A stretch of DNA of 39,764 bases from Clostridium sp. D53t1_180928_C8 (GTDB taxonomy: Bacteria > Bacillota > Clostridia > Clostridiales > Clostridiaceae), in contig NZ_JADPEL010000026.1 of the NCBI RefSeq assembly GCF_015667795.1, positions 3,204 to 42,967 on the forward strand, read 5' to 3'. The first letter of the stretch is position 1; the number at the start of each line of letters is the position of its first letter. Under the pieces are notes generated by a model, which saw nothing but the letters and a program-made list of their open reading frames with translations, was not told the DNA's origin and made no database searches. The position numbers and the translations under genes are program-made. Below, piece after piece: positions 23,557 through 31,924 of the stretch.

Positions 23557-25632
23557 GTGAAAATAAGAAAAATTTTAGAGAAACTGACAGCTAGTATTTT
23601 AACATTATCTATGGTAGCATCACTAGCATTTATAGGTGAAGATAGTGTATTTGCAAAAGAAAATAATAAAAGTACATCTCAAATATATGTTGAGGCCATG
23701 GGAAAAGGTTGGAATTTAGGTAATTCTTTTGATGGATTTGATGCAGATTTAGATAAGGAGGATCAAGGTGAAGAAGCTTGGGGGAATCCAGTTGTAACAA
23801 GAGAACTTATAAGTGAGATTAAAGAAAAAGGATATGATAGTATACGTATTCCATTTACAGCATATAGAAGATATTCAGAAGTTGATGGTAAATATGTAAT
23901 AGATCAAGTATGGTTAGATAGATATAAGGAAGTTGTTAATTGGGCATTAGAGGAAGGACTTTATGTAATGGTTAACCTTCACCATGATTCTTGGATATGG
24001 CTTGCTGAGTGGGATGGGAACAAAGAATCTGAAGAGTATAAGATCTTTATAGATTTATGGGAACAACTTGCAGATACATTTAAGGATTTTCCAGAAGAGG
24101 TGTGTTTTGAAACAATAAATGAACCAAGATTTAATGAAGGAGATGAGGAATTTAAGCAAGATAAATTAGATATAATTAATCTTGCAGCTTATGAGGTTAT
24201 TCGTAATTCTGGTGGAAAAAATGATGCTAGAATGATAGTAATGCCTACAATGGATACAAATCATTCACCAGAAAAAAGTAATCCATTAAAAGAGTTAATT
24301 ACTAGTTTAATGGATGAAAATATTATAGCTACTGTACATTATTATAGTGAATGGGTATTTAGTGCAAATCTTGGTAAAACAGGATTTGATGAACCCCTTT
24401 TTGATTGGAGCAATGATTATACTGCAAGAAAAGCAGCAGAAGAAATGTTTGATATAGTTTCTAGAACTTTTACACAAGATGGAATTGGTGTTGTAATTGG
24501 TGAATGGGGATTATTAGGTTATGATGCAGGTAATGAGTGTAATCAATTAGGTGAAGAGTTAAAATATTATGATTATATTAGTCATTTAGCAGATGAGAAT
24601 GATATTAGTATAATGTTCTGGGATAATGGCTCAGGAATAGATAGATTAGATACTAAAGAATATTCTTGGAGAAAGCCTTTAGTAGGAAATGCTTTAGAAG
24701 CAGGTATAAGAGGAGAAAGATCTTCTTACTCTACTGGATTGAACACTATATATTTGCAAGAATTAGTGAATGAAGATTTAGAAATAGAATTAACTTTAAA
24801 TGGAAATGAATTTGAAGGTATTAAAGGATTAACTGAAGGTATTGATTATACTTTTAATAAGGATAATTCAACAGTTACTCTTTTAAAGTCATTTATAAAT
24901 AATAAATTTAACTCTTTAGCAGAAGATGAATATGGTGATATTGCTGATTTAGTAATGAAATTTTCTGAAGGTGCGGACTGGCATCAATATTTAGTTAAAT
25001 ATACTGAACCAGTATTATCAAATACAAATGGAACTACAGATGGACTTAGTATTCCAACCAAATTTAATGGAACAAAATTAAGACGGGCTACTGCATATGA
25101 TAAAGATGGAAATATAATTGGTCCTAACTCTAGTTGGTGGAGTTATTTACAATATACTAGTGCATTTATAGCAGATTATGAAAATGGAACAATAGAAATT
25201 TATAATAATTTCTTTAATGATTATACAGTAACTGATGGTGAAATTAAATTTGCTTTTGAATTTTATGATGGCCAAGTAGTTGACTATATTTTGGTAAAAG
25301 ATGGAGCTAATATAACTGGTACTGGAAATGAAAAAAATAATGAGGATGATGATACTGAAAATCCAGGAGAGGATAATGAGGATGAGGAAACTCCAGGAGA
25401 AAATGAAGATAATCAAAATCCAGGTGCTGATGGTTCGTATGATAAAAATGAAGGTGGTAATGGATCTATAAATTCAAATCCTGAAAATACTAATCAAAGC
25501 ATTAATTCAGGAAAAGATAAGCTACCTAAAACTGGAGCTGTAACTAGTACAACAATTATATGTGGGATAGCATTAATCCTTATTGCTATAGGTGGAGTTG
25601 TATTTTTCAAAAGAAGAGAATGTAATAAATAA
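23557..25632 (+). CDS. LPXTG-anchored GH5 endo-beta-glucanase with X2 and CBM46-like modules
   Basis: A 691-residue secreted and wall-anchored glycoside hydrolase. The signal peptide ends near VFA (about residue 33). The GH5 domain (about 40-375) has GKGWNLGNSFD, NLHHDSW, the acid/base Glu189 in TINEPRF and the nucleophile Glu316 in VIGEWGLLG. A CBM_X2/Ig-like module (about 392-450: LTEGIDYTFNKDNSTVTLLKSF) and a CBM46-like module (about 455-590) follow, an order known from Bacillus halodurans Cel5B (GH5_4). An acidic Asp/Glu/Asn/Pro linker leads to LPKTG (656-660), a hydrophobic stretch and KRRE. It probably cuts beta-glucans or xyloglucan at the cell surface. The start is GTG with GGGGG about 8 bases upstream. 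The catalytic family is certain; substrate is inferred. Confidence 0.93.
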   Translation: MKIRKILEKLTASILTLSMVASLAFIGEDSVFAKENNKSTSQIYVEAMGKGWNLGNSFDGFDADLDKEDQGEEAWGNPVVTRELISEIKEKGYDSIRIPFTAYRRYSEVDGKYVIDQVWLDRYKEVVNWALEEGLYVMVNLHHDSWIWLAEWDGNKESEEYKIFIDLWEQLADTFKDFPEEVCFETINEPRFNEGDEEFKQDKLDIINLAAYEVIRNSGGKNDARMIVMPTMDTNHSPEKSNPLKELITSLMDENIIATVHYYSEWVFSANLGKTGFDEPLFDWSNDYTARKAAEEMFDIVSRTFTQDGIGVVIGEWGLLGYDAGNECNQLGEELKYYDYISHLADENDISIMFWDNGSGIDRLDTKEYSWRKPLVGNALEAGIRGERSSYSTGLNTIYLQELVNEDLEIELTLNGNEFEGIKGLTEGIDYTFNKDNSTVTLLKSFINNKFNSLAEDEYGDIADLVMKFSEGADWHQYLVKYTEPVLSNTNGTTDGLSIPTKFNGTKLRRATAYDKDGNIIGPNSSWWSYLQYTSAFIADYENGTIEIYNNFFNDYTVTDGEIKFAFEFYDGQVVDYILVKDGANITGTGNEKNNEDDDTENPGEDNEDEETPGENEDNQNPGADGSYDKNEGGNGSINSNPENTNQSINSGKDKLPKTGAVTSTTIICGIALILIAIGGVVFFKRRECNK

Positions 25633-25657
25633 TTAGAAGAGATATGCAACTTTTATA

Positions 25658-25710
25658 TCTACCTCTTAGGTAAATCTAAATATTAGATTTATCTAAGAGG
25701 TAGATTTTTT
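25658..25710 (+). terminator. Terminator of the GH5 gene
   Basis: A 21-bp stem with a single G-T pair (tctacctcttaggtaaatct pairs across a 5-base loop) followed by six T. Confidence 0.92.
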
Positions 25711-25775
25711 ATTAGAATAAAAGTTATAGTTTGACTGTAGAATTATAGTAGGAATGATATATTTGGAGGAAGTAT

Positions 25776-26387
25776 ATGTCATCAGATATACAAGAAATAA
25801 GTAATCTGAAAGAGGTTTTATGTAGGAAGACAGTTTCGAGAATAAAAAAGAAATACTATAAAGCTGAAAAAAAAGTTTGCAAAGATATATTAAAAAATAA
25901 TGAATGGGATGATGAGTTTTTACTTAAAAGTAGCTTTGTAGAATTTAGAAAGAGGTATTTTAATAATCTTTATAACATTATTAATAATATAGTAAATTCT
26001 TCTATTGGAAGTATAGAGGGTGAAATGAAAGGTTATATTGCTGAAAGGGAAAGATGTAAAACTCTCGAGGTTATATCGCTAATAAGAAGTATTTTAGATA
26101 GAAATAATATAATATGGGCATTGCATAAGGAGTATATAGAATGTAGAAGATGTGGAGAATGCCCAGAGGTTATTACACTTGTTATTGGGCAACAGCATCA
26201 AAGTATGGCATTAAACATTTTTAATATGTTAGGAGATAGAGAAAATGGGCAAATTTTTGTAATAAATAATGTAAGGATCAGAGTAGCATTTAATTTTACA
26301 CTAGATAATAAGATTTGTAATCTAACAAATAATAATATTAGATATTGTATATTAGAAAGTGAATCATTACCAATATTAACTCCTTAA
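25776..26387 (+). CDS. Hypothetical protein with a CxxCxxC motif
   Basis: I do not recognise a family. The 203-residue protein is cytosolic and mostly helical in its first 110 residues, with lysine-rich stretches (RIKKKYYKAEKKVCKDILK). In the middle it has YIECRRCGECPE, three closely spaced cysteines that could hold a metal or be redox-active, then a strand-rich end (EVITLVIGQQHQSMALNIFN, FVINNVRIRVAFNFTLD). GGAGG lies 7 bases before the ATG. It is a single gene between the GH5 terminator and a long inverted repeat. Confidence 0.7.
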   Translation: MSSDIQEISNLKEVLCRKTVSRIKKKYYKAEKKVCKDILKNNEWDDEFLLKSSFVEFRKRYFNNLYNIINNIVNSSIGSIEGEMKGYIAERERCKTLEVISLIRSILDRNNIIWALHKEYIECRRCGECPEVITLVIGQQHQSMALNIFNMLGDRENGQIFVINNVRIRVAFNFTLDNKICNLTNNNIRYCILESESLPILTP

Positions 26388-26393
26388 TGGTAT

Positions 26394-26461
26394 TTACCTC
26401 TAGTTTAAACTAAAGTATACATATAAAGTTATAGGCTGTATTTAACTTAAACTAGAGGTAA
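26394..26461 (+). repeat. Inverted repeat, 15-bp arms, after the CxxCxxC gene
   Basis: ttacctctagtttaa (26394-26408) and its perfect complement ttaaactagaggtaa (26447-26461) flank a 38-base loop. gacttttgattt follows. It may be a long-loop terminator. Confidence 0.6.
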
Positions 26462-26616
26462 GACTTTTGATTTATAATATTTTATTGTGATATAGTAATT
26501 TATGTATTAAAAACATGAAAAATAAATTAGTAGTAGGTGATAATAAAAAGAAAACATATTCAAACAATTAAGGTATGAAATTTACAAAGGAAAACTAAAG
26601 GTTAGAGGATAGAAAA

Positions 26617-27414
26617 ATGGAATTAAATAAAACTATATTATTTGCACTTATAATTATGTGTACATATTTTATTGAAGGGTTAATAGGATTTGGTGGAACT
26701 ATTATGGCATTACCTTTAGCATCTATGGTTATGGGGTTAAAGCTTACAGTTCCAGTAATGACAGTTGTAGTATTAATAGCTTCAATAATAATTGCAGCTA
26801 GAGATTATAAATATATTGATATAAAGCAATTTGTTAAAATAGCTCTACTAATGATATTAGGTTTACCAATAGGAATGTGGTTATTTAAGTTTTTACCTGA
26901 AAGGCCATTGAAAATATTACTAGGAATATTTATGATTGGTGTTGCTATTAAAGGATTATACGATGTATTTATTAAGGTGAGAAAACAACCTAAATTAGTT
27001 TATGCAGAAGAATTTGCAGCAGATTCCCAAACCAAAGATTTGAAAGTTGAAACACCTAAGGGAATGAGAATAGTAGAAGATATTATTTTGTTTTTAGGTG
27101 GAATAATTCATGGTGCATTTACTTGTGGAGGGCCATTTGTTGTAGTATATGCAACTAAGAATATAAAAAATAAGTCAAGCTTTAGAGCTACTTTATGTGC
27201 ATTATGGGCAACTTTAAATATAATAATGTTAAGTATAAATATATTTAATGGTGAAATAAATTTTGAGATAATAAAAATTTCTGCTATAACTATGATATTT
27301 GTATTTATAGCAATAGTAGTAAGTAACATAGTTCATAAAAAAATTAATGGTGATATATTTACTAAATTTGTTTACATAGCACTATTTATATCAGGTATTT
27401 TAATGATGTTATAA
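26617..27414 (+). CDS. TauE/SafE (TSUP) family anion exporter
   Basis: A 265-residue membrane protein with about eight hydrophobic segments. It shows the duplicated TSUP pattern, with FIEGLIGFGGTIMALPL in the first half and GGIIHGAFTCGGPFVVVYAT in the second, each holding the glycine-rich signature. The family carries sulfite, sulfonates or other small organosulfur anions out of cells; the substrate here is unknown. The central loop (about 125-150) is charged and cytosolic. GAGGATAG lies 4-8 bases before the ATG. It is a single gene with no sulfur genes beside it. Confidence 0.85.
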   Translation: MELNKTILFALIIMCTYFIEGLIGFGGTIMALPLASMVMGLKLTVPVMTVVVLIASIIIAARDYKYIDIKQFVKIALLMILGLPIGMWLFKFLPERPLKILLGIFMIGVAIKGLYDVFIKVRKQPKLVYAEEFAADSQTKDLKVETPKGMRIVEDIILFLGGIIHGAFTCGGPFVVVYATKNIKNKSSFRATLCALWATLNIIMLSINIFNGEINFEIIKISAITMIFVFIAIVVSNIVHKKINGDIFTKFVYIALFISGILMML

Positions 27415-27553
27415 TAGATTAATAATAATATGTCTTAGGGGTAATTTTATTAAAATAAATTACATCGAAGGCATTTTTTTTGTGAAAAATTATAAAAAAA
27501 GAAAAAATTCAGAAAATTTTTAAAAAATATATGGAAAAGTGGAAAAGATATGA

Positions 27554-27597
27554 TATAATAAATACATAACGAGAAAACGTATACAAAGTATGCACGT
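27554..27597 (+). promoter_or_regulatory. Promoter -10 and leader hairpin of the 39-residue peptide gene
   Basis: TATAAT at 27554-27559 (the -35, ATGGAA, is weak) is followed by an imperfect hairpin (acgtatac aaa gtatgcacgt, 27577-27597) that ends at the ribosome site GGGAGG. The hairpin could modulate access to that site. Confidence 0.4.
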
Positions 27598-27610
27598 GGG
27601 AGGATTTAAT

Positions 27611-27730
27611 ATGGTTGAGGATTTAAAAGTTGTAGAAATGAATGAGGAATTAAAAGAGAATACTGAGAAAGTAAAAGAATCTGAAAAAGAAGCCGTACTT
27701 AAAGAGTATGAAGATACATTAGGGTATTAG
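27611..27730 (+). CDS. Small acidic protein of 39 residues
   Basis: ATG at 27611 follows GGGAGG by 7 bases, and the frame runs to TAG at 27728-27730. The product is highly charged (many Glu and Lys, net acidic), predicted as one amphipathic helix, with a short LGY end and no membrane segment: MVEDLKVVEMNEELKENTEK followed by a similar second half. It has its own -10 box and a strong terminator at 27831-27876, leaving a 100-base 3' untranslated stretch with repeated ggtatta words. I do not recognise a family. A good ribosome site and an isolated transcript support a real gene. Confidence 0.6.
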   Translation: MVEDLKVVEMNEELKENTEKVKESEKEAVLKEYEDTLGY

Positions 27731-27830
27731 AGAATTGAGATTATAAACATATAAGAGATAATGGGTAAGGTTTCTTATAGTTTATATATGGTATTAGGGT
27801 AAAAAACAATTATGGTATAAGAGGGTATAA

Positions 27831-27876
27831 AATAAGGCAATAAATAGGACAAGCTATTTATTGCTTTATTTTTTTC
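27831..27876 (+). terminator. Terminator after the 39-residue peptide gene
   Basis: A 17-bp stem with one G-T pair (aataaggcaataaatag / ctatttattgctttatt), a 6-base loop and seven T. Confidence 0.9.
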
Positions 27877-27981
27877 TTGAATTAAATAATATTATTCCGT
27901 AAAATACCAGTTAGATGCATTTATTTAATTAATAGTTTAGAAAAAATATTAGATATAAATTGACTTTAGGAGGATTTGAAA

Positions 27982-28455
27982 ATGCAAATGAAAAAGGAAA
28001 TTAGTATTAATAAGGTAAAAAAAGATGCAGAGGATTTATTTAGAGGAGGATTTTTCTGTTCAGAGGCTGTAATGAGTAGTATTAGAAGTAATTTTGAATT
28101 AGATATTCCTGAAATTGTTATTGCCATGGCATCAGGATTTCCAGTTGGGATAGGAAGGTCTAAGTGTTTATGTGGAGCTGTTTCTGGAGGAGTAATGGCA
28201 TTAGGGTTATTCTTTGGAAGAACAACACAAAATGATCCTAAAGTTGAAAAAAACTTACAGGTAGCGAAGGAGTTACATGATTATTTTAAAGTGGTTAATG
28301 GAAAAAATGCTTTATGTTGTCGAATATTAACTAAGGAATTCGATATGGCACAAGGAGAACATAAAGAGCAGTGCATTCACTTTACAGGATTAGTTGCAGA
28401 AAAGGTAGCAGAAATAGTAGTTAGAGAGTTTGATTTGAAAAATATAGATAAATAA
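27982..28455 (+). CDS. C-GCAxxG-C-C family redox protein
   Basis: A 157-residue protein of the C-GCAxxG-C-C family, named for its spaced cysteines. Visible here are the N-terminal FFCSEAVM, the core KCLCGAVSGGVMALGLFFG, then NALCCRIL and EQCIHF. These are thought to bind a cofactor or do redox chemistry in anaerobes; no reaction is established. The start at 27982 is 8 bases after GGAGG; a TTG at 27976 lies too close. It is 16 bp upstream of the VOC gene and probably co-transcribed with it. Confidence 0.9.
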   Translation: MQMKKEISINKVKKDAEDLFRGGFFCSEAVMSSIRSNFELDIPEIVIAMASGFPVGIGRSKCLCGAVSGGVMALGLFFGRTTQNDPKVEKNLQVAKELHDYFKVVNGKNALCCRILTKEFDMAQGEHKEQCIHFTGLVAEKVAEIVVREFDLKNIDK

Positions 28456-28471
28456 ATATAAGGAGAAGAAT

Positions 28472-28855
28472 ATGAAAATAAATAAGATACATCATACAGC
28501 GATAATTTGTTCAAATTATAATATATCAAAAAAGTTTTACACTGAAATTTTAGGTCTTAATGTAATTAGAGAGGTTTATAGAGAAGAGAGAGAATCTTAC
28601 AAGTTAGATTTAGAACTTGGGGATAGTCAGATAGAATTATTTTCATTTAAAAATGCTCCGGAAAGAGTGAGTTATCCTGAAGCAAGAGGACTTAGACATC
28701 TGGCTTTTGAAGTAGATGATATTGAAGAAACTGTTAATTATTTAGAAAAAAATGGAGTGAAATGTGAACCTATAAGAATAGATGAATTTACATTAAGAAA
28801 ATTTACTTTCTTTGAGGATCCAGACAAGTTACCTCTTGAATTATATGAAAAGTAG
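28472..28855 (+). CDS. VOC family protein (glyoxalase-like)
   Basis: A 127-residue vicinal-oxygen-chelate protein. It shows IHHTAIICSNYNISKKFYTEILGL at the start, LELGDSQIELFSF, GLRHLAFEVDDIEETVNYL and ending FFEDPDKLPLELYEK. Metal-ligand candidates are His7, Glu near 51, His77 and Glu near 124, the pattern of glyoxalase-I-like SMU1112c/YwbC proteins. It may detoxify methylglyoxal, but VOC folds serve many reactions. AAGGAG lies 6 bases before the ATG, 16 bp after the C-GCAxxG-C-C gene. Confidence 0.88.
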   Translation: MKINKIHHTAIICSNYNISKKFYTEILGLNVIREVYREERESYKLDLELGDSQIELFSFKNAPERVSYPEARGLRHLAFEVDDIEETVNYLEKNGVKCEPIRIDEFTLRKFTFFEDPDKLPLELYEK

Positions 28856-28986
28856 TAGGTAATATTATACTTTAAATGATTTTAATAATTTTATTAATTT
28901 TTTTAATAAAAATAAACCTTTATAAACCTATATTTTATATATGGCTACCTGTGTTGGAGTAAATTACCAAGAACTGAATAGCAAGA

Positions 28987-29020
28987 TTCGACAATGTATC
29001 TTAAATATATTTTGTATAAT
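28987..29020 (+). promoter_or_regulatory. Candidate Spo0A box and -10 upstream of a small gene
   Basis: ttcgaca at 28987-28993 is the complement of the Spo0A box TGTCGAA. TATAAT at 29015-29020 lies 21 bases further, a spacing reminiscent of Spo0A-activated promoters. One 7-mer is weak evidence. Confidence 0.3.
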
Positions 29021-29065
29021 TAGCTTGTAAGAACTTAAAGCCAGATTTTTATTAGGGGGATGGTC

Positions 29066-29356
29066 ATGAGTACACAGGAAAAGTTAGTTGAATTAGCAGA
29101 AGAGTCAGTAAGAATAATCAAAGAAGTAATTAATAGAGTGGAAGAAAAGACTCAAATAGTTAATGTAAATTGTAATAAGTGTGGGGATACTATAATTTTT
29201 AAATTAAAAAATGATAAAACTATTGAGTATAGTTTAAGTGAATTAGGGTATATTTTCAAAGATGATTTAGAAGGACTTGAGGTTTTTTCAGTTAAGGAAT
29301 TTAAAGAGTTTTATTTAAAACTTCAAGAAATTCAATTAAAAACTGAACTTTTATAG
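29066..29356 (+). CDS. Small hypothetical protein, 96 residues
   Basis: I do not recognise a family. The protein is cytosolic and acidic. It starts with a helix (TQEKLVELAEESVRIIKEVI), then a strand pair containing one CNKCG motif, and ends in helices (LSELGYIFKDDL, FKEFYLKLQEIQLKT). The start at 29066 follows GGGGG by 6 bases; an ATG at 29060 touches that site. A possible Spo0A box lies upstream. It ends before a long hairpin. Confidence 0.65.
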   Translation: MSTQEKLVELAEESVRIIKEVINRVEEKTQIVNVNCNKCGDTIIFKLKNDKTIEYSLSELGYIFKDDLEGLEVFSVKEFKEFYLKLQEIQLKTELL

Positions 29357-29387
29357 GGGAAGAACAGACTATTTTATAATTAAATTT

Positions 29388-29459
29388 AAGCTGGTACATA
29401 AGTAAAATACTTAAATGGAAATGTATTTTATTTAGAATGGGATGTACCAGCTTTTTTTT
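29388..29459. terminator. Long hairpin terminator between convergent genes
   Basis: Outer 11-bp perfect stem (aagctggtaca / tgtaccagctt) with an inner paired segment (aagtaaaatac / gtattttattt) and eight T on the plus strand. It sits between the 96-residue gene and the end of the GerMN lipoprotein gene. Confidence 0.88.
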
Positions 29460-30549
29460 ACTCTAATGGTTTTAAATAATCTTTAATGTTATCATAATTA
29501 ATAGTAAAGTATTCATTATCCTCAAGTAAAATATGATTTCCACTATAAGGTTTTCCGTCTATTAAAAGAATAAAATTATTAACATCATAATTATAGCAGT
29601 AGGTATACATTATGCTATCTAAAATTCCACTTTCAGCACTACTTCCAAGATTTTTTATAGCATCGTAATAATCACTAGATAGATCTACAGTTAATAAGTC
29701 ATTAGTTTTATCTAGTTTTGCACTTTTAACATAAAGGCTTTGTGGCAAAATTGATATTCCAGGCTTAACTTCTTTTTTTAGCTCTTCTGTAAGTGGTGAA
29801 ATTAAAGAATTATCTTTTACTGAAATTACAGTATCTTTATAGTAATAGCAATTATCAGCACAATGATAATAAAAAAGTCTACAATTCTTATCAACTATAT
29901 TATCTTTAGAGGTATTTTTATCAATTCCTTCTTTAACATATTCTTCAGCAAAAGAGTAATCAACATTAAAATATCCTTCAGGTAAATCTCCACGTAAACA
30001 AGTATAAAGTTCATCACCAAAATAAATAGCTACTTTTTTTACCCCTAAATTATAGCCATAGGTGCAAATCAATGAGGACAGCAATCCAGCTTCCGTAGCA
30101 GTTCCAAGTGTCATATATTTAGTATAATCATCAGAAAACACAACTTTTAATACATCAGTATTCATGTCTATTGTCGCAGATTTTATTGAAACTTTTTTTG
30201 TGAGTGTTAAGAAATCATCATTATTATTTGTATTTTGAAGTGCATTTGTTAATGATTTAATAATTGCACCATCTTTCACTTGAATAGTTGTATCTGTATA
30301 CTTTAATTTTAATGCATTAGAGTCAAAAAAGAATATTCTACAGTTTCTATCTTCTATATTTAAAGAGTTATTATTTTTATTATCTTCATCAGAGTTATTA
30401 TTTTGATTTGATGATTTATCTAATGATTCATCGCTAGTTTTATTAAAATTATCATCTTCAGTTATTATTTCGTTATTTACATTTGTACATCCTAAAAGAA
30501 AGATTGTTAACGATAGTAAAGCAAAAATTTTTAAAAGATACTTTTTCAT
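29458..30549 (-). CDS. Lipoprotein with two GerMN domains
   Basis: A 363-residue lipoprotein: signal peptide with lipobox LLGC (Cys21), a low-complexity Asn/Asp/Ser linker, then two GerMN units at about 75-200 and 220-350. Each starts with CRIFFF/CRLFYY, continues through a VKDG/VKDN segment and a strand-rich VFSDDY/VDLSSDY region, and has TEAGLLSSLICTYGYN or SAESGILDSIMYTYCYN. GerMN domains occur in the sporulation and germination lipoprotein GerM and in general lipoproteins; a spore role is possible but not shown. AGGAG lies 8 bases before the ATG. It is divergent from the histidinol phosphatase gene. Confidence 0.82.
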   Translation of the reverse strand: MKKYLLKIFALLSLTIFLLGCTNVNNEIITEDDNFNKTSDESLDKSSNQNNNSDEDNKNNNSLNIEDRNCRIFFFDSNALKLKYTDTTIQVKDGAIIKSLTNALQNTNNNDDFLTLTKKVSIKSATIDMNTDVLKVVFSDDYTKYMTLGTATEAGLLSSLICTYGYNLGVKKVAIYFGDELYTCLRGDLPEGYFNVDYSFAEEYVKEGIDKNTSKDNIVDKNCRLFYYHCADNCYYYKDTVISVKDNSLISPLTEELKKEVKPGISILPQSLYVKSAKLDKTNDLLTVDLSSDYYDAIKNLGSSAESGILDSIMYTYCYNYDVNNFILLIDGKPYSGNHILLEDNEYFTINYDNIKDYLKPLE

Positions 30550-30763
30550 TGCTTACTCCTTTTAATATAAACTTTGTTTTTTATTATTATTATATGAATA
30601 TATGTTAATAGTTAACATTATTATGAAAAATAAATTTCCATAATATATTGTGTCAGGTAAAGGTTTAGATAGAGTATAGAGATATTATTATATAAGTAAG
30701 ACCTTAAATTATATGTTATACTAAATTGAAACAGCAAAATTTGTAGCAGGTAAGGAGAATAAT

Positions 30764-31558
30764 ATGTACTTAATTGATTATCACATTCATTCAAACAACT
30801 CTTTTGATAGTAAAGAAACTGTAACTTCAGTTTGTGAAGCTGCAATAGAACAAGGAATTGATGAGATTTGTTTTACAGAGCACTTTGCAGTTAAAGAAGG
30901 AATAAAAAGTCATGGCTATATGAATATAAAGAAATATAGTGATGAAATAAGAGAAGCTAGAGAAATTTTTAAAGACAAGCTTACAATAAAAGCTGGAATT
31001 GAAATTTGTGAGCCACATGAAAATGAAGAGGAATTACGATTAATACTCGAAAATATTCCTTTTGATTTTATATTAGGATCAGTACATAATTTTGATTATA
31101 ATGTTGGGCTAATTACATATATGAGTGCTAATACGAAAGAAGAAAGCTATGGAAGATATTTTAAAGAAGTAAATAAGGTTTGTACTTCACCACATATTGA
31201 TGTTGTAGCTCATTTAGATTTAATGAAGAGGTATGCTTTTAATACTCATGGTAATTATGATTTTAATGAGTATAAAGAAACTATAGGGGAAGTATTAAAT
31301 AATATAATCAAGGCTGGTAAGGGAATTGAAGTTAATACTTCTACATTAAGAGGAGTAGTTAATGAAACTATGCCATCTATAGATATTTTAAAAATGTATT
31401 ATGACTTAGGTGGAAGAATAATAACTGTAGGCTCTGATTCTCATAAGGCAGAAGATGTTGGTGCAGGAATTAGAGAAAGTATTGAAGTTTTAAAATCAAT
31501 TGGATTTAAAGAAATTTATAAGTTTGAAAATAGAAAACCAATAGCAGTAGAAATTTAA
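30764..31558 (+). CDS. hisK: Histidinol-phosphatase, PHP family
   Basis: A 264-residue cytosolic metal phosphatase that dephosphorylates histidinol phosphate, the penultimate step of histidine synthesis. The PHP metal motifs are present: DYHIHSNNS near the start, CFTEHF, GIEICEPHENEE, GSVHNF, VVAHLDLMKR and the final GSDSHKAEDVG. The length fits the HisK/HisJ group. No other histidine gene is adjacent, as is common in Firmicutes. AAGGAG lies 6 bases before the ATG. A related PHP phosphatase of other specificity cannot be excluded. Confidence 0.85.
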   Translation: MYLIDYHIHSNNSFDSKETVTSVCEAAIEQGIDEICFTEHFAVKEGIKSHGYMNIKKYSDEIREAREIFKDKLTIKAGIEICEPHENEEELRLILENIPFDFILGSVHNFDYNVGLITYMSANTKEESYGRYFKEVNKVCTSPHIDVVAHLDLMKRYAFNTHGNYDFNEYKETIGEVLNNIIKAGKGIEVNTSTLRGVVNETMPSIDILKMYYDLGGRIITVGSDSHKAEDVGAGIRESIEVLKSIGFKEIYKFENRKPIAVEI

Positions 31559-31574
31559 TAATAATTAACATTTT

Positions 31575-31628
31575 AAATAAAGAAGTTCCCTAAGGAGTTA
31601 AACAACTCCTTAAGGAACTTCTTTATTT
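31575..31628 (+). terminator. Terminator of the PHP phosphatase gene
   Basis: A 25-bp stem with one G-T mismatch (aaataaagaagttccctaag pairs with the complementary downstream arm) and a 4-base loop (aaac). Confidence 0.9.
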
Positions 31629-31630
31629 AA

Positions 31631-31750
31631 ATGAATTTTTATGATTTAAGTTAAATAATAATTAAAAAATTATGTGATAATATTAAAAATGAGATATTTA
31701 CTGAATTTGGAAGAGAGTTGGCTTTAAATAATGAATTTAAAGCTATTTAA
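31631..31750 (+). pseudogene. Possible small gene remnant with one in-frame stop
   Basis: In one frame, ATG at 31631 gives MNFYDLS, then TAA at 31652-31654, then 31 further codons ending FGRELALNNEFKAI before TAA at 31748. There is no good ribosome site. The tail reads like real protein, so this may be a decayed gene. The rest of the gap up to 31924 (366 bp without a gene) holds the terminator at 31575-31628, a 16-bp palindrome at 31817-31832 and the arsR leader. Confidence 0.25.
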
Positions 31751-31816
31751 TTAATTATGAGATTAATTGGCTTTAAAATGACTTTGAGAAATTTGATTAA
31801 GAAGAATATAATTTAA

Positions 31817-31832
31817 TTAAGTAATTACTTAA
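31817..31832. promoter_or_regulatory. 16-bp perfect palindrome upstream of arsR
   Basis: ttaagtaattacttaa, perfectly self-complementary, lies 92 bases before the ArsR-family start. ArsR proteins often bind such AT-rich dyads in their own promoter, so it is a candidate operator. Confidence 0.4.
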
Positions 31833-31924
31833 ATAAATCTCCGAATATTAGATTTGGCTAAGATGAATTTACAACTCAGTCAGTTTAGGAGGGAGTTGTT
31901 TCATAATTAAATTAAGAGGTACTT

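Noticed and set aside
26394-26461. CRISPR-like or attachment-site repeat
   Set aside because: Only one inverted pair is present, with no repeated spacer units and no integrase nearby.
30621-31018. Minus-strand frames around the start of the PHP phosphatase gene
   Set aside because: They overlap the strongly supported histidinol phosphatase and have low-complexity Tyr/Leu/Ser composition.
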